From Phaeoceros laevis (lineage: Eukaryota; Anthocerotophyta; Anthocerotopsida; Notothyladales), in assembly GCA_049999765.1 (NCBI GenBank), contig JBNGIQ010009468.1:164772-203376 (forward strand): a stretch of 38,605 nucleotides of DNA, read 5' to 3'. Positions 29,557 to 38,605 of the stretch are shown here, piece after piece. Positions within the stretch are counted from its first letter, which is position 1. Each line of letters starts with the position of its first letter. The notes beneath the pieces are model-generated. The model did no database searches. It was not told the DNA's origin and saw only the letters and a program-made list of their open reading frames with translations. A program made the position numbers and the translations under genes.

Positions 29557-30609
29557 CAATGAACCAGGCCCGTCTTGCCCACAGACACCCCAGGTACCAT
29601 TCTTTTGCAAAAGCTTTCTACTTCTTTTCCTTCTGTATTGACATTCTGTTACACCGAGGGGAAACTGAGAAGAGCTCCTTGTCAAGAGCTGCCATCAATT
29701 TGCTCTCTCCGCCTTTCCCCCTCTGCAGCTGGCCTCTGCTGTCAAGCATCTGACTGCATGCAGCTCCGCCTTGCCCGAGATATAGCTGCTTCTCTGGTCC
29801 TTCATAACCTGCAGGTCTGAGAAACTGTTTGGAAGACCACCATATGGGTCATAAACCTTAACTGACAGCCAAGAACCATGCACATCATCATCGGCTTTAG
29901 AGAAAGTCGCTTCCTTCTACATACATTGACATTGCTCCCAATGGACAAATTTTTATGTTTGCTCCCTACTCGAGGTTTGCTCGAAGTTTCTGATCGGCGT
30001 GATTCCTGCTGCCTGCATGGCTGTTAGGGACTAGTAAGCAAATCTTGCTTATTCATACCAGCATAAATATGTTCCAGAAGCTGTAAAGCTTCTCAAACTT
30101 TGCAGCTTCTCAAACATTGTTGTGGCCCCACGTCCTCAATGCTGCCACACTTTGCGTACATGTCAACCTGGCCTTTGGCTTCAGACAAATCGCAAAATGG
30201 CAGTACATACGAGTAGGGGATCTAACTACTTCTCAGACGTTACCATAACTGGGCTACCTCCTTCCAGTACAAGCCTTCTAAATCTCAAAGTGGTAGCCTG
30301 GCGAGGTTGTACGTGGTTGTGTGTTCTGACACCACATTGCAATTGCTGCTAAAATCCCCAATGCTTGATCCTGGCCTTGTCCAGCTTACGTCTGGCTACG
30401 GGACGGTGTCCATCAGGAAGACGTGCAGTGTGCCAATTAAGCTGTGTAACAGTCACAACCTGATGCACCAGCACCACCTTAAAACTGTTCACTGGTACGC
30501 TTGCTGGCTGTACCCTGCTTTGCCCTTGGAATACGTGCGATGCCCGCAGACTTCAGAGTGGTGCTGTACAGAACCACCAAAAGGCATAAGACTAGGTCAC
30601 GCTCCTGGC
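29557..30609. other. Intergenic stretch, nothing recognised
   Basis: Short open frames on both strands show no family resemblance. If the small gene upstream is longer than proposed, further exons could lie here. Confidence 0.4.
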
Positions 30610-30903
30610 CTAGTCAAGTTCGAACCTCGGGGAGGGTTTTAGACGTGCCAGATTAAGTTGCTTCTTACCCCATCGGTTCTCCCTCTCCCCGATGATGCTT
30701 TCAATGCTCTCCAGTGGCAGGCCAGTGAAGGCACTTCTTGTATACTTCATGGCCATAGCCAGTTCCACCCAAGGGATTTCCGTGCTGTCTCCCTCCTTGA
30801 GTTCAAGCATGGTCGCGTGGAGGGTGGGGGCAGAGCCCAGCGGGTCGTCAGCAAACCCCAGCTCATGGGTCAAGCCAGCGCGCGGTTCTCCAAACTTAAA
30901 CGC

Positions 30904-31386
30904 CTACTTACTCTCCCCCTGCAGACCCTCATCTTGACCACCGCTTGCAGCCAGCCCAAGAGGGGAGTCTTGGGAAGCCTGCTTGGGAGCCTGCGTCATC
31001 TGGTGCAGGCCCCCCTCCTCAGGAGTCACCAAAATCCCCTCCCCCTCCTCATCAGAAGCCTCGATGTGGGAGGGACGTTCAACCGCCTCCTGAACCTCCT
31101 CCTCCGGAAAACTAACTTTGTGGAACCGAAGATCAAACTTGACTCCATTGGCCTGAACGAGGTTGAGCTGCCAATGTTCGTTGATAGAGTGATGCAACCG
31201 AGCGTTAGTGGTAGACACACAGAAGCAGCCCGGTTCCCTCTCCAACACCCAAGGCTCCAAAATTCCCACCTTCGGCAGCTCCCGCCCTACAATCTCCTTT
31301 GTGATGCCAGAGCAGGAGGTGCCAGAGCAGGAGGTGGTAGCAACCAAATACCAACCATGGGCAGTGCGACGTCTTGCCCGCTCCAA
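30904..31386 (-). CDS. Hypothetical open frame, 160 residues
   Basis: A minus-strand frame contains VGRELPKVGILEPWVLEREP, FDLRFHKVSFPEEEVQEAVE and an acidic stretch (HIEASDEEGEGILVTPEEGG). A neighbouring minus frame at 30873-30610 (TEIPWVELAMAMKYTRSAFT) may belong with it across an intron or frameshift. The overlapping plus frame 30658-31536 is longer but of poor composition. The minus frame includes a 15-bp tandem duplication (GCCAGAGCAGGAGGT twice, 31306-31335), which keeps the frame. No family recognised; a domesticated or dead mobile element is possible. Confidence 0.2.
   Translation of the reverse strand: MERARRRTAHGWYLVATTSCSGTSCSGITKEIVGRELPKVGILEPWVLEREPGCFCVSTTNARLHHSINEHWQLNLVQANGVKFDLRFHKVSFPEEEVQEAVERPSHIEASDEEGEGILVTPEEGGLHQMTQAPKQASQDSPLGLAASGGQDEGLQGESK
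31306..31335 (+). repeat. 15-bp tandem duplication
   Basis: GCCAGAGCAGGAGGT occurs twice in a row. Confidence 0.9.
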
Positions 31387-31675
31387 CCCTCCCTGAGGCT
31401 CAACGCAGGAGAGACCCTTCTATTTGATTTCTACCTGGAAGAAGTGGAGAAGCTGGCGGACATGGCAGCGTCCTACGCTAAAAAGATTCGTAGGGAGTAC
31501 GTAGAAAGGCTCACACTTGGCAGCTGCGCAATTTAGTGTAGCTTCCATGTTATGGAGCATTGTTTTAGCCGGAAGTCTTGTGCTGAGTTTAGAGCTGGGT
31601 GCTTGAAGCACCATTGTAAGCGTTTACAAATTCTAAGCAGTGCCTTTTCGCCAAAAAAAAGTTCGAACCTCGGGG

Positions 31676-32637
31676 CTGATTTCCACGAGTGGTGGCATCC
31701 TCAATACACAGGTCACACATTGCCGGTCTCCACTATGCAATTCGAGGGCTTAGCACCTTGGGTGCGCCACAGAAGGCGAAGGGAGCGCACATGGCTGCAG
31801 CTGTCATTGCCATTCGCCTTTGCGTTCTTAGCCCATCTGGCCTGTCAACGGTCAACCGTCAATTGATCAGGCGCACTCACTTGTGAATACACTCTGTTCA
31901 GTGTAAGAGCGGTGAATGTATGTCTATTTTAGTAATTATATCTATGTTAGTAATGTTATTTGTTAAGTATCTATGTCAGTATTTATATTTGTGTGAATTT
32001 TGTGAAAGGGTACTTTAGGAAGAAGACGAAGTTTATTTAGGGTGTTGAGTTGGGCAAGAAGCCACACGTGCATCTTAGGAGATACTTTTCAAGATACTTT
32101 AGGAATACCTTTAAAAGCCCATATATAACTTAATAAGATATTATTTTTCTTCGTCCAAGACTCCCATAGTGTGCATATTACAAATTTAGAGAGAAATTAA
32201 ATTTCTCAAAAAATGATATATGTGTGTCTCCAAGATACACGAGGTATAAGTACAAAGGGAGGTATACGTACAAAGGGAGGTATAAGTACAAAGGGTACAT
32301 AAGTTAAACCAAAAAGATTGTAAATGAAAGACGTTTTAAGATGTTTATGGGATATGACTAGTACTTCACACGTCTATGCATGTGCAAGACTGTGGAAATA
32401 TACGTTTTTAGTACCTAGCTACAATAAAAGGTCAATAAACCTAATTGTTAAAAGATAATGATAAGCTATTTTGCAAGTAATAGTGAGTCAATGTCAAATT
32501 GCAAGAAATTGCAAGAATCACAATTAGTATGTTCTTTAGTACGGCTTTATGTAACAAGTATCCAATGTACCTCTTTTACTCAATATTTTAAATTTTAACA
32601 AATATTTAACTAGTATAATATACATATTTGGAGCATT
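31676..32637. other. AT-rich intergenic stretch
   Basis: Strongly AT-rich from about 31900 with no gene; it changes abruptly from the GC-richer DNA to the left. An 18-bp tandem repeat lies at 32242-32295. It should include the 3' UTR of the phosphatase inhibitor gene. Confidence 0.5.
32242..32295 (+). repeat. 18-bp tandem repeat x 3
   Basis: AGGTATAAGTACAAAGGG in three adjoining units (32242, 32260, 32278); the middle unit has one change (TATACG for TATAAG). Confidence 0.95.
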
Positions 32638-33794
32638 TTATAGTTTCAGCCCTTGTGTGGATCGTTCCTGTAGACTAAGAGCAACAAAGCCTTTATCCAC
32701 GCCGGACAAGACTTGGTTTTCAGCAAGCTTACAACTTCGAGTAAGTATCATTTCTTTGTCTTCTTCCTCAGCCCCCCTCAGATGGTGTGAGTTGTGCATC
32801 CTCAACATTTTTGCTCTCCGAAATTCATCATAGTGCTTGCGTCGATGTTCCTCAAAACTTAACGTACTATTCTGGAAGCATAACCTATTGTCATTCATTT
32901 CAATTCCTGCGACGACGAGTTCAAGTTTAACTTTAAAAGTGGTTTGAGTACTGCAGATTGTAGAATCGGACTTTACTTTTTGTGACCGCTCGTGAGTCCA
33001 TCTATTGATAAACAACTTATAGTGGAAACTAGGACAACCAGTAGCCCATATTATTTCTTTTAGTAGCAAGTGTAACGATCTACCAACCTTCTACATCCCA
33101 GTCCCTATCATCGGCCTCATCCTCTGAAGAAGTCCATTCCCCTCCCCTTTGTCTGCTTTTGGATAAACCACTTGTAGATGCAACTTCCAAAAGTGCATGT
33201 CTTATGGCTTCAGCATGAGCAGCTCCTTCCATGGGGAAAATGTCCTCATTTGGAATTGCTGACAGAACCCCTGCATAAATAAAAGTGTTACATCCATATG
33301 CATCAAGTGATGTTATAAATTTTGAGTGTATTTAGGAAAATTTAGTGAGCTTGCTATGAACTTCGATTCAATGCTAGCTATGTAGCTGATAGATGATGTA
33401 TAATAGAACAATTTGGCAATTTTCAAGATAACCGATGTATAATAGAGTGGGTGATAGATCAAAAAAGAAACAAAAGACCTTGGCCTATAATGCAGAACAT
33501 GTTGTATACCTCAGACTTTGAAAAAAGACCTCAGATTGTCGAGACTAGTACTTCTACAATATCTCATTTAAGCCAAGGAAAGACATCTATATGCTCAAGA
33601 TAGCAGACAAACGCACTAGATAATTTTTCAACAATGCCTAGAAAGAAGAACAAAAATCTTGAAGTACCGTTGGAACTTGCAAGCGCATGGTGCGGTGTGT
33701 GAGGCTCGATAATTTTTTGCTTTGGGCTCTTACATGCCTCCAACAACGCCAAGTTCTCCTCGTCCCATGCAACTCGTACTCTGGAAATATCCAT
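32638..33794 (-). CDS. Protein phosphatase inhibitor 2 (I-2 type regulator of PP1)
   Basis: Three exons on the minus strand: 33794-33668, 33270-33088, 32906-32638; 192 residues, phases consistent. N-terminal VRVAWDEENLALLEACKSPK then QKIIEPHTPHHALASS matches the plant I-2 pattern VRWDE..L..IE..KP..QKI.EPKTPYH. Exon 2 has the helix HAEAIRHALLEVA and the acidic WTSSEDEADDRDWD. Exon 3 has the signature LSFEEHRRKHYDEFRRAKML, the plant form of the HYNEG helix that covers the PP1 active site. I-2 binds and inhibits or escorts type-1 protein phosphatase. After the signature, the tail (AEEEDKEMILTRSCKLAENQ and 25 more residues) is unlike the tails I remember. The start at 33794 is the ATG nearest the conserved part; the frame is open upstream to 33959, with a low-quality YYHHHHYY stretch. 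Confidence 0.9.
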
Positions 33795-35219
33795 GAGCAA
33801 AAATGCAACTACCAGAAGTGAGCTGCACTTCGGACGTAAGATCTTCGCAAGGGAATAGTAGTGGTGGTGGTGGTAGTATTTGTAGAAGTTTACACGGCGA
33901 ACACCTGTTGTGGTGGATCTTTCTCCTACCGTGGACATCATTCGGAGCCGCAATTGCACGCCATGGCGAGGCCTGAAAACCTAATTAGTCAATGGCAAGC
34001 TTTGCAATGTCAAAACCTCCTTTTTTCAAAGGTTGCCCTTGGGTTCAACCATATGTATGTATAAATATCCTTGATATAAGTGTGAAACAACAAATAGGAG
34101 TAAACATTTGAGTTTCTAGGTGCGTGGTCCTCTGTCTTCTATTCAACACTCACTCGGTCAGTGTGCCATTATGCAATGTTCTAGCTATGCGAATGGGTGT
34201 ACTAGCTTGCTATATGAGGAGTAGTAGTAGAAGTGGCATGTTGTAACTACTCCTTATGGAGATCTTAGAAAGAACGTGCAGGTAGTTTTTAGGGTGACAG
34301 TTATGAGGGCGAGTGCCCAGGAGACTGTAAAATGCGCCCAGGATGGATAGAAAACTTCTTGCATAAAGAGCGGTGAGGAATGTAGTCCTAGCTCTTCCTA
34401 GCAAAGTTATTTGGTGTGGTTTGGAAGGAAACAAGCAACCTGCAAGAGGATGAGCATGCTGCCCCTCTATGGATACTTATGATGGGCTTGTTCTTTCGAG
34501 CATGTCTATCCTTGCATGGTAGTACACTTTGTATTTCAGTCTACATTATAACTTAGTTATGAGGTTATTACTTTGCATGGACATTGTTTTGTATTGGTTC
34601 TTGTTTCCAATGGTAAACAGCATCTTCTGACAAGCTGCTCTTTGTGCGAAGGACTGCACGAAGGGCCATATACTATAATTGATTGATTTTTTGTGAGCAA
34701 TCTGCTTAGAGTTTTTTGGTTGTCATCCCCCATTACTTAACCAGAGTGTGTCCTTACCCTTGAACACTTTTCTAAATTTTATTCGAATTTCTCCTGATGC
34801 AATGGCATCCCCTATCTCAATGTAGTCATGGTTGCAAATCGAAAGGCTGCTAAACAAAGTTGTGAAGTGTCACAACGGACAACATCTCTAACGGCATAAG
34901 GTGTTCTAATGGCCATGAGAGTGGTCAACCCAATACACTCTTCAACTTCAACTAAAAGAAACCTTGTAAGAGGACAGGTACTGCTCACTTTCTATGAGCA
35001 TGCGTGTTTGGAAGTTTGGAACATCTTTGTGGAAGGTCAAGTCTGTGGCATGGCGGAGATGACATGTCACAAACGCTTGGCAGGAACGAAAGAGTTAAAG
35101 ACGCATGTGTGATTTGCGCTTAGTGAGAAAATGCACTCTCCCTCGTGCCAGGGCTAGGGGGAACGCTGCTGTGGGTTCCACACATGACATATATTGTGGA
35201 CTGTACCAAGTGTCCTTAA
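33795..35219. other. Intergenic stretch, nothing recognised
   Basis: It contains a GTGGTG-type microsatellite (33856-33875) and otherwise unremarkable AT-rich sequence. Open frames such as 34210-34434 minus and 34909-35112 plus have no family resemblance. Confidence 0.5.
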
Positions 35220-36239
35220 TCAGGTAGAAGAGGCCAAGGAGGGCAGCTTTACGCGGATAAATTCGTGCAAGGATTTTATGTCACGCGGCCCAGTGTATCT
35301 TTGCACAGGCTTTCCTTTGTTAAAGATGATGAGGGTTGGGAAACCTTTCACAGAGTACTTGTCTGCAAGTTTAGGAAAGGCAGAAGAATCCACTTGAGCA
35401 AGCTGCAACGCATTAGAACAGCAGGCATGTTGTGAATTTTTATGGCAAGTCCGACCTGCAAGCCCTGGTGAAACTAGGAATATTTTTTTATCTTGGAAGT
35501 GTTACCTGGACTTTGGAGCCATGCTTCCCCAACAGAGTAGCAAGCTCTCTCCATGTGGGGAGCAATGCCTTGCAATATGGGCACCAAGTTGCATAGAACA
35601 GCACAAAAGTTGGCCTGGAACATCCATTAGCACTCACGTCTAAGCACGCACGCAAGCACCAGCTTCCAAGCAAGCTTGTAAGCTGATTCAAAGATCAAAA
35701 CCCTCACCTTCTCGAAACCATATCACCGAACAAACTTAGAGTGAGCTCCATCACACCAGGCAAAGCTTCTCTCCTACAAGTCAACCCAGGTGGCATATTA
35801 GATTCAACCCCATTTGTGCAGAAACATATGAACCCGGAATTGTCCCCCCGACAGATGCTACGCACAGAAGAGGCGGTACATAGTTCGGGTCAACATCAGA
35901 CGTGGTTTGCACTCCAACGTTGGCCTTGGCCATGCGGATACCAGAGCCATCGACTCTCAAAGGTGGCGCGCGGACGAGTCTGGACATAGCCAAAAGCCCT
36001 GCTATGGCCCAGGCACTCAACCCGAGCGCTGCCACCCAATCCTTCCAACGAGGGTTCTCGCGTTTTGAGCGGCCGGTCAGGAACCTCAGTGCTACGCGAT
36101 CTGCAAAGCCATTCCCGTTTTGCCGCATAGAACTCCAAGCTTCAGCAGGACGACTGAACCAGGACTTGCGAGAGTTCGAGGAAGCCGAGCCAGCCTCCTC
36201 AGGCTCAGAGCTCTTGTCTGGGGGATTAGAATCCGACAT
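35220..36239 (-). CDS. Membrane-anchored thioredoxin-like (PDI-like) protein, WCPYC active site
   Basis: Four exons on the minus strand: 36239-35866, 35773-35708, 35614-35506, 35402-35220; 243 residues. The first 125 residues are Ser/Pro/acid-rich with one predicted membrane helix at about 67-87 (DWVAALGLSAWAIAGLLAMS). Then comes a thioredoxin fold: PTFVLFYATWCPYCKALLPT with the redox pair C158/C161, LAQVDSSAFPKLADKYSVKG, and the cis-Pro in GFPT (P205), then FNKGKPVQRYTG. It should be an oxidoreductase tethered to a membrane; which membrane and partner are unknown. CPYC is usual in glutaredoxins, but the surrounding sequence is PDI/thioredoxin. An upstream acceptor at about 36309 suggests a 5' UTR intron. 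First exon donor GTGCGT is inferred from phase and from the pseudogene at 15256-15777, where similarity also breaks there. Confidence 0.85.
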
Positions 36240-36931
36240 CGCTCTGGCTGTGTTAGCCCCTGGTAAGTGAACCACGTTGGTAAGCGAGCTGATCTTCCAA
36301 GCTGCCTGTAAAAACAAGATCAAACATCCACACTTTCACAAGGTTGTTTAGAGGCAAAAATCCAGGAGCAGAGGCCTCCCTCCACCTACCAAGGCCATAC
36401 TGGCTTGAAGTAACGGAACCATGCGAACCAAATTTTACATTTTGCACGACTCTGCTTTCTGCTCCGTCCCCAGGGACTCCCCACTGCCCAGCATTCTAAG
36501 TCTAATAATTTGAGAAAGGCAAGGGCCAGGAGTCAGGACAAGATGATAGCAGTATCCCACTCCCCGTATTCAAGACGTAATGACTTGTCAGACGACCTAA
36601 ACTGCTGCAAGAGAGAAAACCCTACTAACAAAGCATGCATCCCTAATGTTTGAGCAGTTCTTTGGACAGCTACCACTAGGGATTGCGGCTGGCACAATTT
36701 GATTAATGATGCGATCGTACTAGCACACCAGAGATGCAAAGTGGTAGCCTTCAAATTCTAAACTGAGATTTGTGCATAGAGGAAGGAATTGAGGAAAGAT
36801 TCGAGCTTCCATCCTTCCCTCCTCCCCATAGCAAATAAGATGCAAAGCGATTCACACTCTTCTTGGCATATACAACCTTCATAAATAAACTTTCTGTCTT
36901 TATTTACAACCATACAAAAGAATTGAGACTT
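36240..36931. promoter_or_regulatory. Divergent intergenic region between thioredoxin-like gene and SDH2
   Basis: It holds the 5' flanks of both genes. A minus-strand frame at 36447-36373 (VKFGSHGSVTSSQYGL) ends at a good donor (CTTG/GTAGGT), and an acceptor follows at 36309, but the join goes out of frame with the thioredoxin start. I read it as a spliced 5' UTR with a possible upstream frame. Confidence 0.35.
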
Positions 36932-38060
36932 ATGGAGAGAACTTCGAGCAAATTAAAAGCGGCATACCCCATACTACTCAAAGTTCCAATGGTGCAAACT
37001 TTCAAATGGGATAATCAATCCATTTCTACTCTTGCTGCATCTAGAGTAGCTCCAGCTGCTGCTAAAAGAGAGCCAAAACATGAACAATCGTCTGTCAAGC
37101 CTTCAAAAGCATCCAAGGAAGTTTCTTCATCATCAAGAGATCCAAAAGTATCCAAGGAATCTAAAGGGGCTCCCAAGCAAAGTTCAGCATCCGGTGGTAC
37201 CAAGAAGCCCTCAAAGGAGAAGCCACCTAACATGAAAAGATTTCAAATATACAGATGGGACCCTGATACAAAGAACAGACCACAACTTCAAGAATTTTCT
37301 ATCAACACAAGTAATTGTGGTCCCATGATATTGGATGCTTTGCTCAAAATAAAGAATGAGATGGATCCAGGATTGACCTTTCGACGGTCTTGTCGTGAAG
37401 GTATTTGTGGATCTTGTGCAATGAATATCAATGGAGGCAATGGGTTGGCTTGCTTGACTAGCATCGATCCAGATCCATCATGTGCTACTACTATTACACC
37501 TTTGCCACATATGTATGTCATAAAGGACTTGGTTGTTGATATGACCAATTTCTTTAATCAATACAAGACAATTGAGCCATGGCTCAAAACCAAGAAGCCT
37601 AGTCCAAATGGACGAGAATACCTGCAATCCAAACATGATAGGGAAAAACTCGATGGAATGTATGAATGCATCTTGTGCGCATGTTGCTCCACATCATGTC
37701 CATCATATTGGTGGAATCCAGAAAAATATTTAGGTCCTGCAAGTCTTCTTCATGCTCACAGGTAATTTTGTTCTACGTGGTGCTATCAATCATGACATCA
37801 GCTCCCATTTTTGTTCCATTTTAAAGTCATTTCAATATTGAATGCTATTTCTCTAATTTTCCTATTGCTCCAAATTTGCTTCTTTTAGGTGGATAGCAGA
37901 TAGCAGAGACGATTACACTAAAGAGAGGCTGAAGTCTTTGGCTGATGAGTACAAGTTATATCGTTGTCACACCATACTTAACTGTGCTAAAGCATGCCCA
38001 AAAGGTCTCAATCCTGGAGCGCAAATATCTAAGCTGAAGTATCTCCAAGCTACTACATAA
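36932..38060 (+). CDS. SDH2: Succinate dehydrogenase iron-sulfur subunit (SDH2, complex II)
   Basis: Two exons, 36932-37761 and 37889-38060 (TAA), 333 residues. All iron-sulfur ligands are visible: C154, C159, C162 and C174 ([20 protein letters not shown], then AC) for 2Fe-2S; C246, C249, C252, C256 ([16 protein letters not shown]) and C303, C309, C313 ([14 protein letters not shown]) for the 4Fe-4S and 3Fe-4S centres. The subunit passes electrons from the flavoprotein to ubiquinone at the inner mitochondrial membrane. Odd: residues 41-100, between presequence and core ([20 protein letters not shown]), are a Ser/Lys/Pro-rich low-complexity stretch, so the protein is longer than the roughly 280 residues I expect. 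There is one intron only, and base composition is more AT-rich than the F-box or PPR genes. Start chosen at MERTSSKLK; an in-frame ATG lies at 36863. Confidence 0.95.
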
Positions 38061-38605
38061 CTCTCGCTAAAGGCCTACTTACTCTCCAGACCGAAGGTTT
38101 CTGGGTTCTTTCGTATGGAGAAAAACTTCTACCACAAGGGCTTTCTCAATTCCACCACACTTGAGTTGTTTTGCCGCCTTGAACAGAGACACTGAGTGTC
38201 GCCGTTGGTGGTGTGTTAGTCAGGTTCATAATAGATCCGGAAATTTGAAATATGAGAACTTGACGCTGGAAGGGAACCAACCAAGAGTATGCGTTTTTTT
38301 GAGAATGAATTCAATGAAGGGATGACTTAAGGAAAATGCTTAGAACATAGTACATATCCTGGGGATTCCAACTACTTTACTGTCTTTACATGCATGTTTC
38401 CACGCTCTATCATATATACATGTTCAGTTTCGAAGTTTTCAAATCCTGCTTTGTGGATTATGGCGACTTGGAGACAACCTGACCTGCCATATATAGCCTA
38501 CTGAACAAGATGAATGTAGCCCGACAGCCACTTCTAAATTGGTGAATACTCATCCTCGACATCCACCACAGCCACTACCCCCGCACCCTCCACACCCTCC
38601 ACAAC
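38061..38605. other. 3' flank of SDH2
   Basis: No gene seen. The last 50 bases are CCACC/CACC-rich low-complexity sequence running off the window. Confidence 0.5.

Larger units (their letters stand above)
30616..31675. repeat. Pair of direct repeats bounding a 1-kb block
   Basis: AAGTTCGAACCTCGGGG is identical at 30616-30632 and 31659-31675. GTTCGAACC matches the tRNA B-box (T-loop) consensus, as found in tRNA-derived SINEs, but no A-box was found at the usual spacing. Confidence 0.55.

Noticed and set aside
30616-30632. tRNA gene suggested by GTTCGAACC
   Set aside because: No acceptor stem, anticodon arm or A-box at the right distance could be built on either strand.
30658-31536. Plus-strand open frame of 292 codons
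   Set aside because: It is the longest non-homologous frame, but the sequence (many Leu/Arg/Pro, no domain) reads like the shadow of the minus-strand frames at 30610-31386.

Overview
The window is nuclear DNA of a land plant, most likely a seed-free plant (fern, lycophyte or bryophyte). The evidence is short GT-AG introns throughout, plant-style nuclear genes for organelle proteins (a PLS-class PPR protein, a TRHO/STR8-type rhodanese, mitochondrial ATP synthase OSCP, succinate dehydrogenase iron-sulfur subunit), plant-type membrin and phosphatase inhibitor 2, and a Hedgehog/Hog-type Hint domain gene, which I do not expect in a flowering plant. A run of exactly 100 N at 6968-7067 shows it is a draft scaffold. 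The lineage is inference; no organelle or rRNA marker is present.

Layout. 1-1350 (+): the 3' part of a Hint-domain gene with a C-terminal membrane helix. 2606-3784 (-): an unidentified coding-like cluster. 5227-6435 (-): a four-exon single-pass membrane protein of a plant-conserved uncharacterised family. 7183-13218 (+): a tandem array of three F-box genes, two intact and intronless, the third broken by frameshifts. 13599-14605 (+): membrin, a Golgi Qb-SNARE, bracketed by copies of a roughly 110-bp repeat. 15256-15777 (+): a decayed partial copy of the thioredoxin gene at 35.2-36.2 kb. 15829-18258 (+): an intact 809-residue PLS-class PPR gene. 18981-21219 (+): an eight-exon STR8-like rhodanese. 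21348-24910 (+): two head-to-tail, badly decayed copies of the PPR gene sharing an internal 219-bp inversion. 25020-25542 (-): a partial, frameshifted copy of the Hint gene. 26.6-27.4 kb: minisatellites and AT-rich sequence. 27603-28632 (-): OSCP. 28863-29556 (+): a possible small four-exon gene, divergent from OSCP. 30.6-31.7 kb: an unidentified block between direct repeats. 31.9-32.6 kb: AT-rich DNA with a tandem repeat. 32638-33794 (-): protein phosphatase inhibitor 2. 35220-36239 (-): a membrane-anchored thioredoxin-like protein. 36932-38060 (+): SDH2.

The genes do not form a pathway. OSCP and SDH2 both serve mitochondrial energy metabolism, and the PPR and rhodanese proteins probably go to organelles, but this is probably chance neighbourhood. 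What unites the window is local duplication followed by decay: three gene families (Hint, thioredoxin-like, PPR) each have a good copy and a ruined copy within 38 kb, and the F-box family has two good copies and one ruined one. The ruined Hint and thioredoxin copies lie on the opposite strand from their parents and keep intron positions, so they arose by DNA-level duplication rather than retroposition. The Hint gene is the most unusual gene here: its order suggests a self-cleaving module that would leave a membrane-anchored remnant and free an upstream domain lying outside the window.
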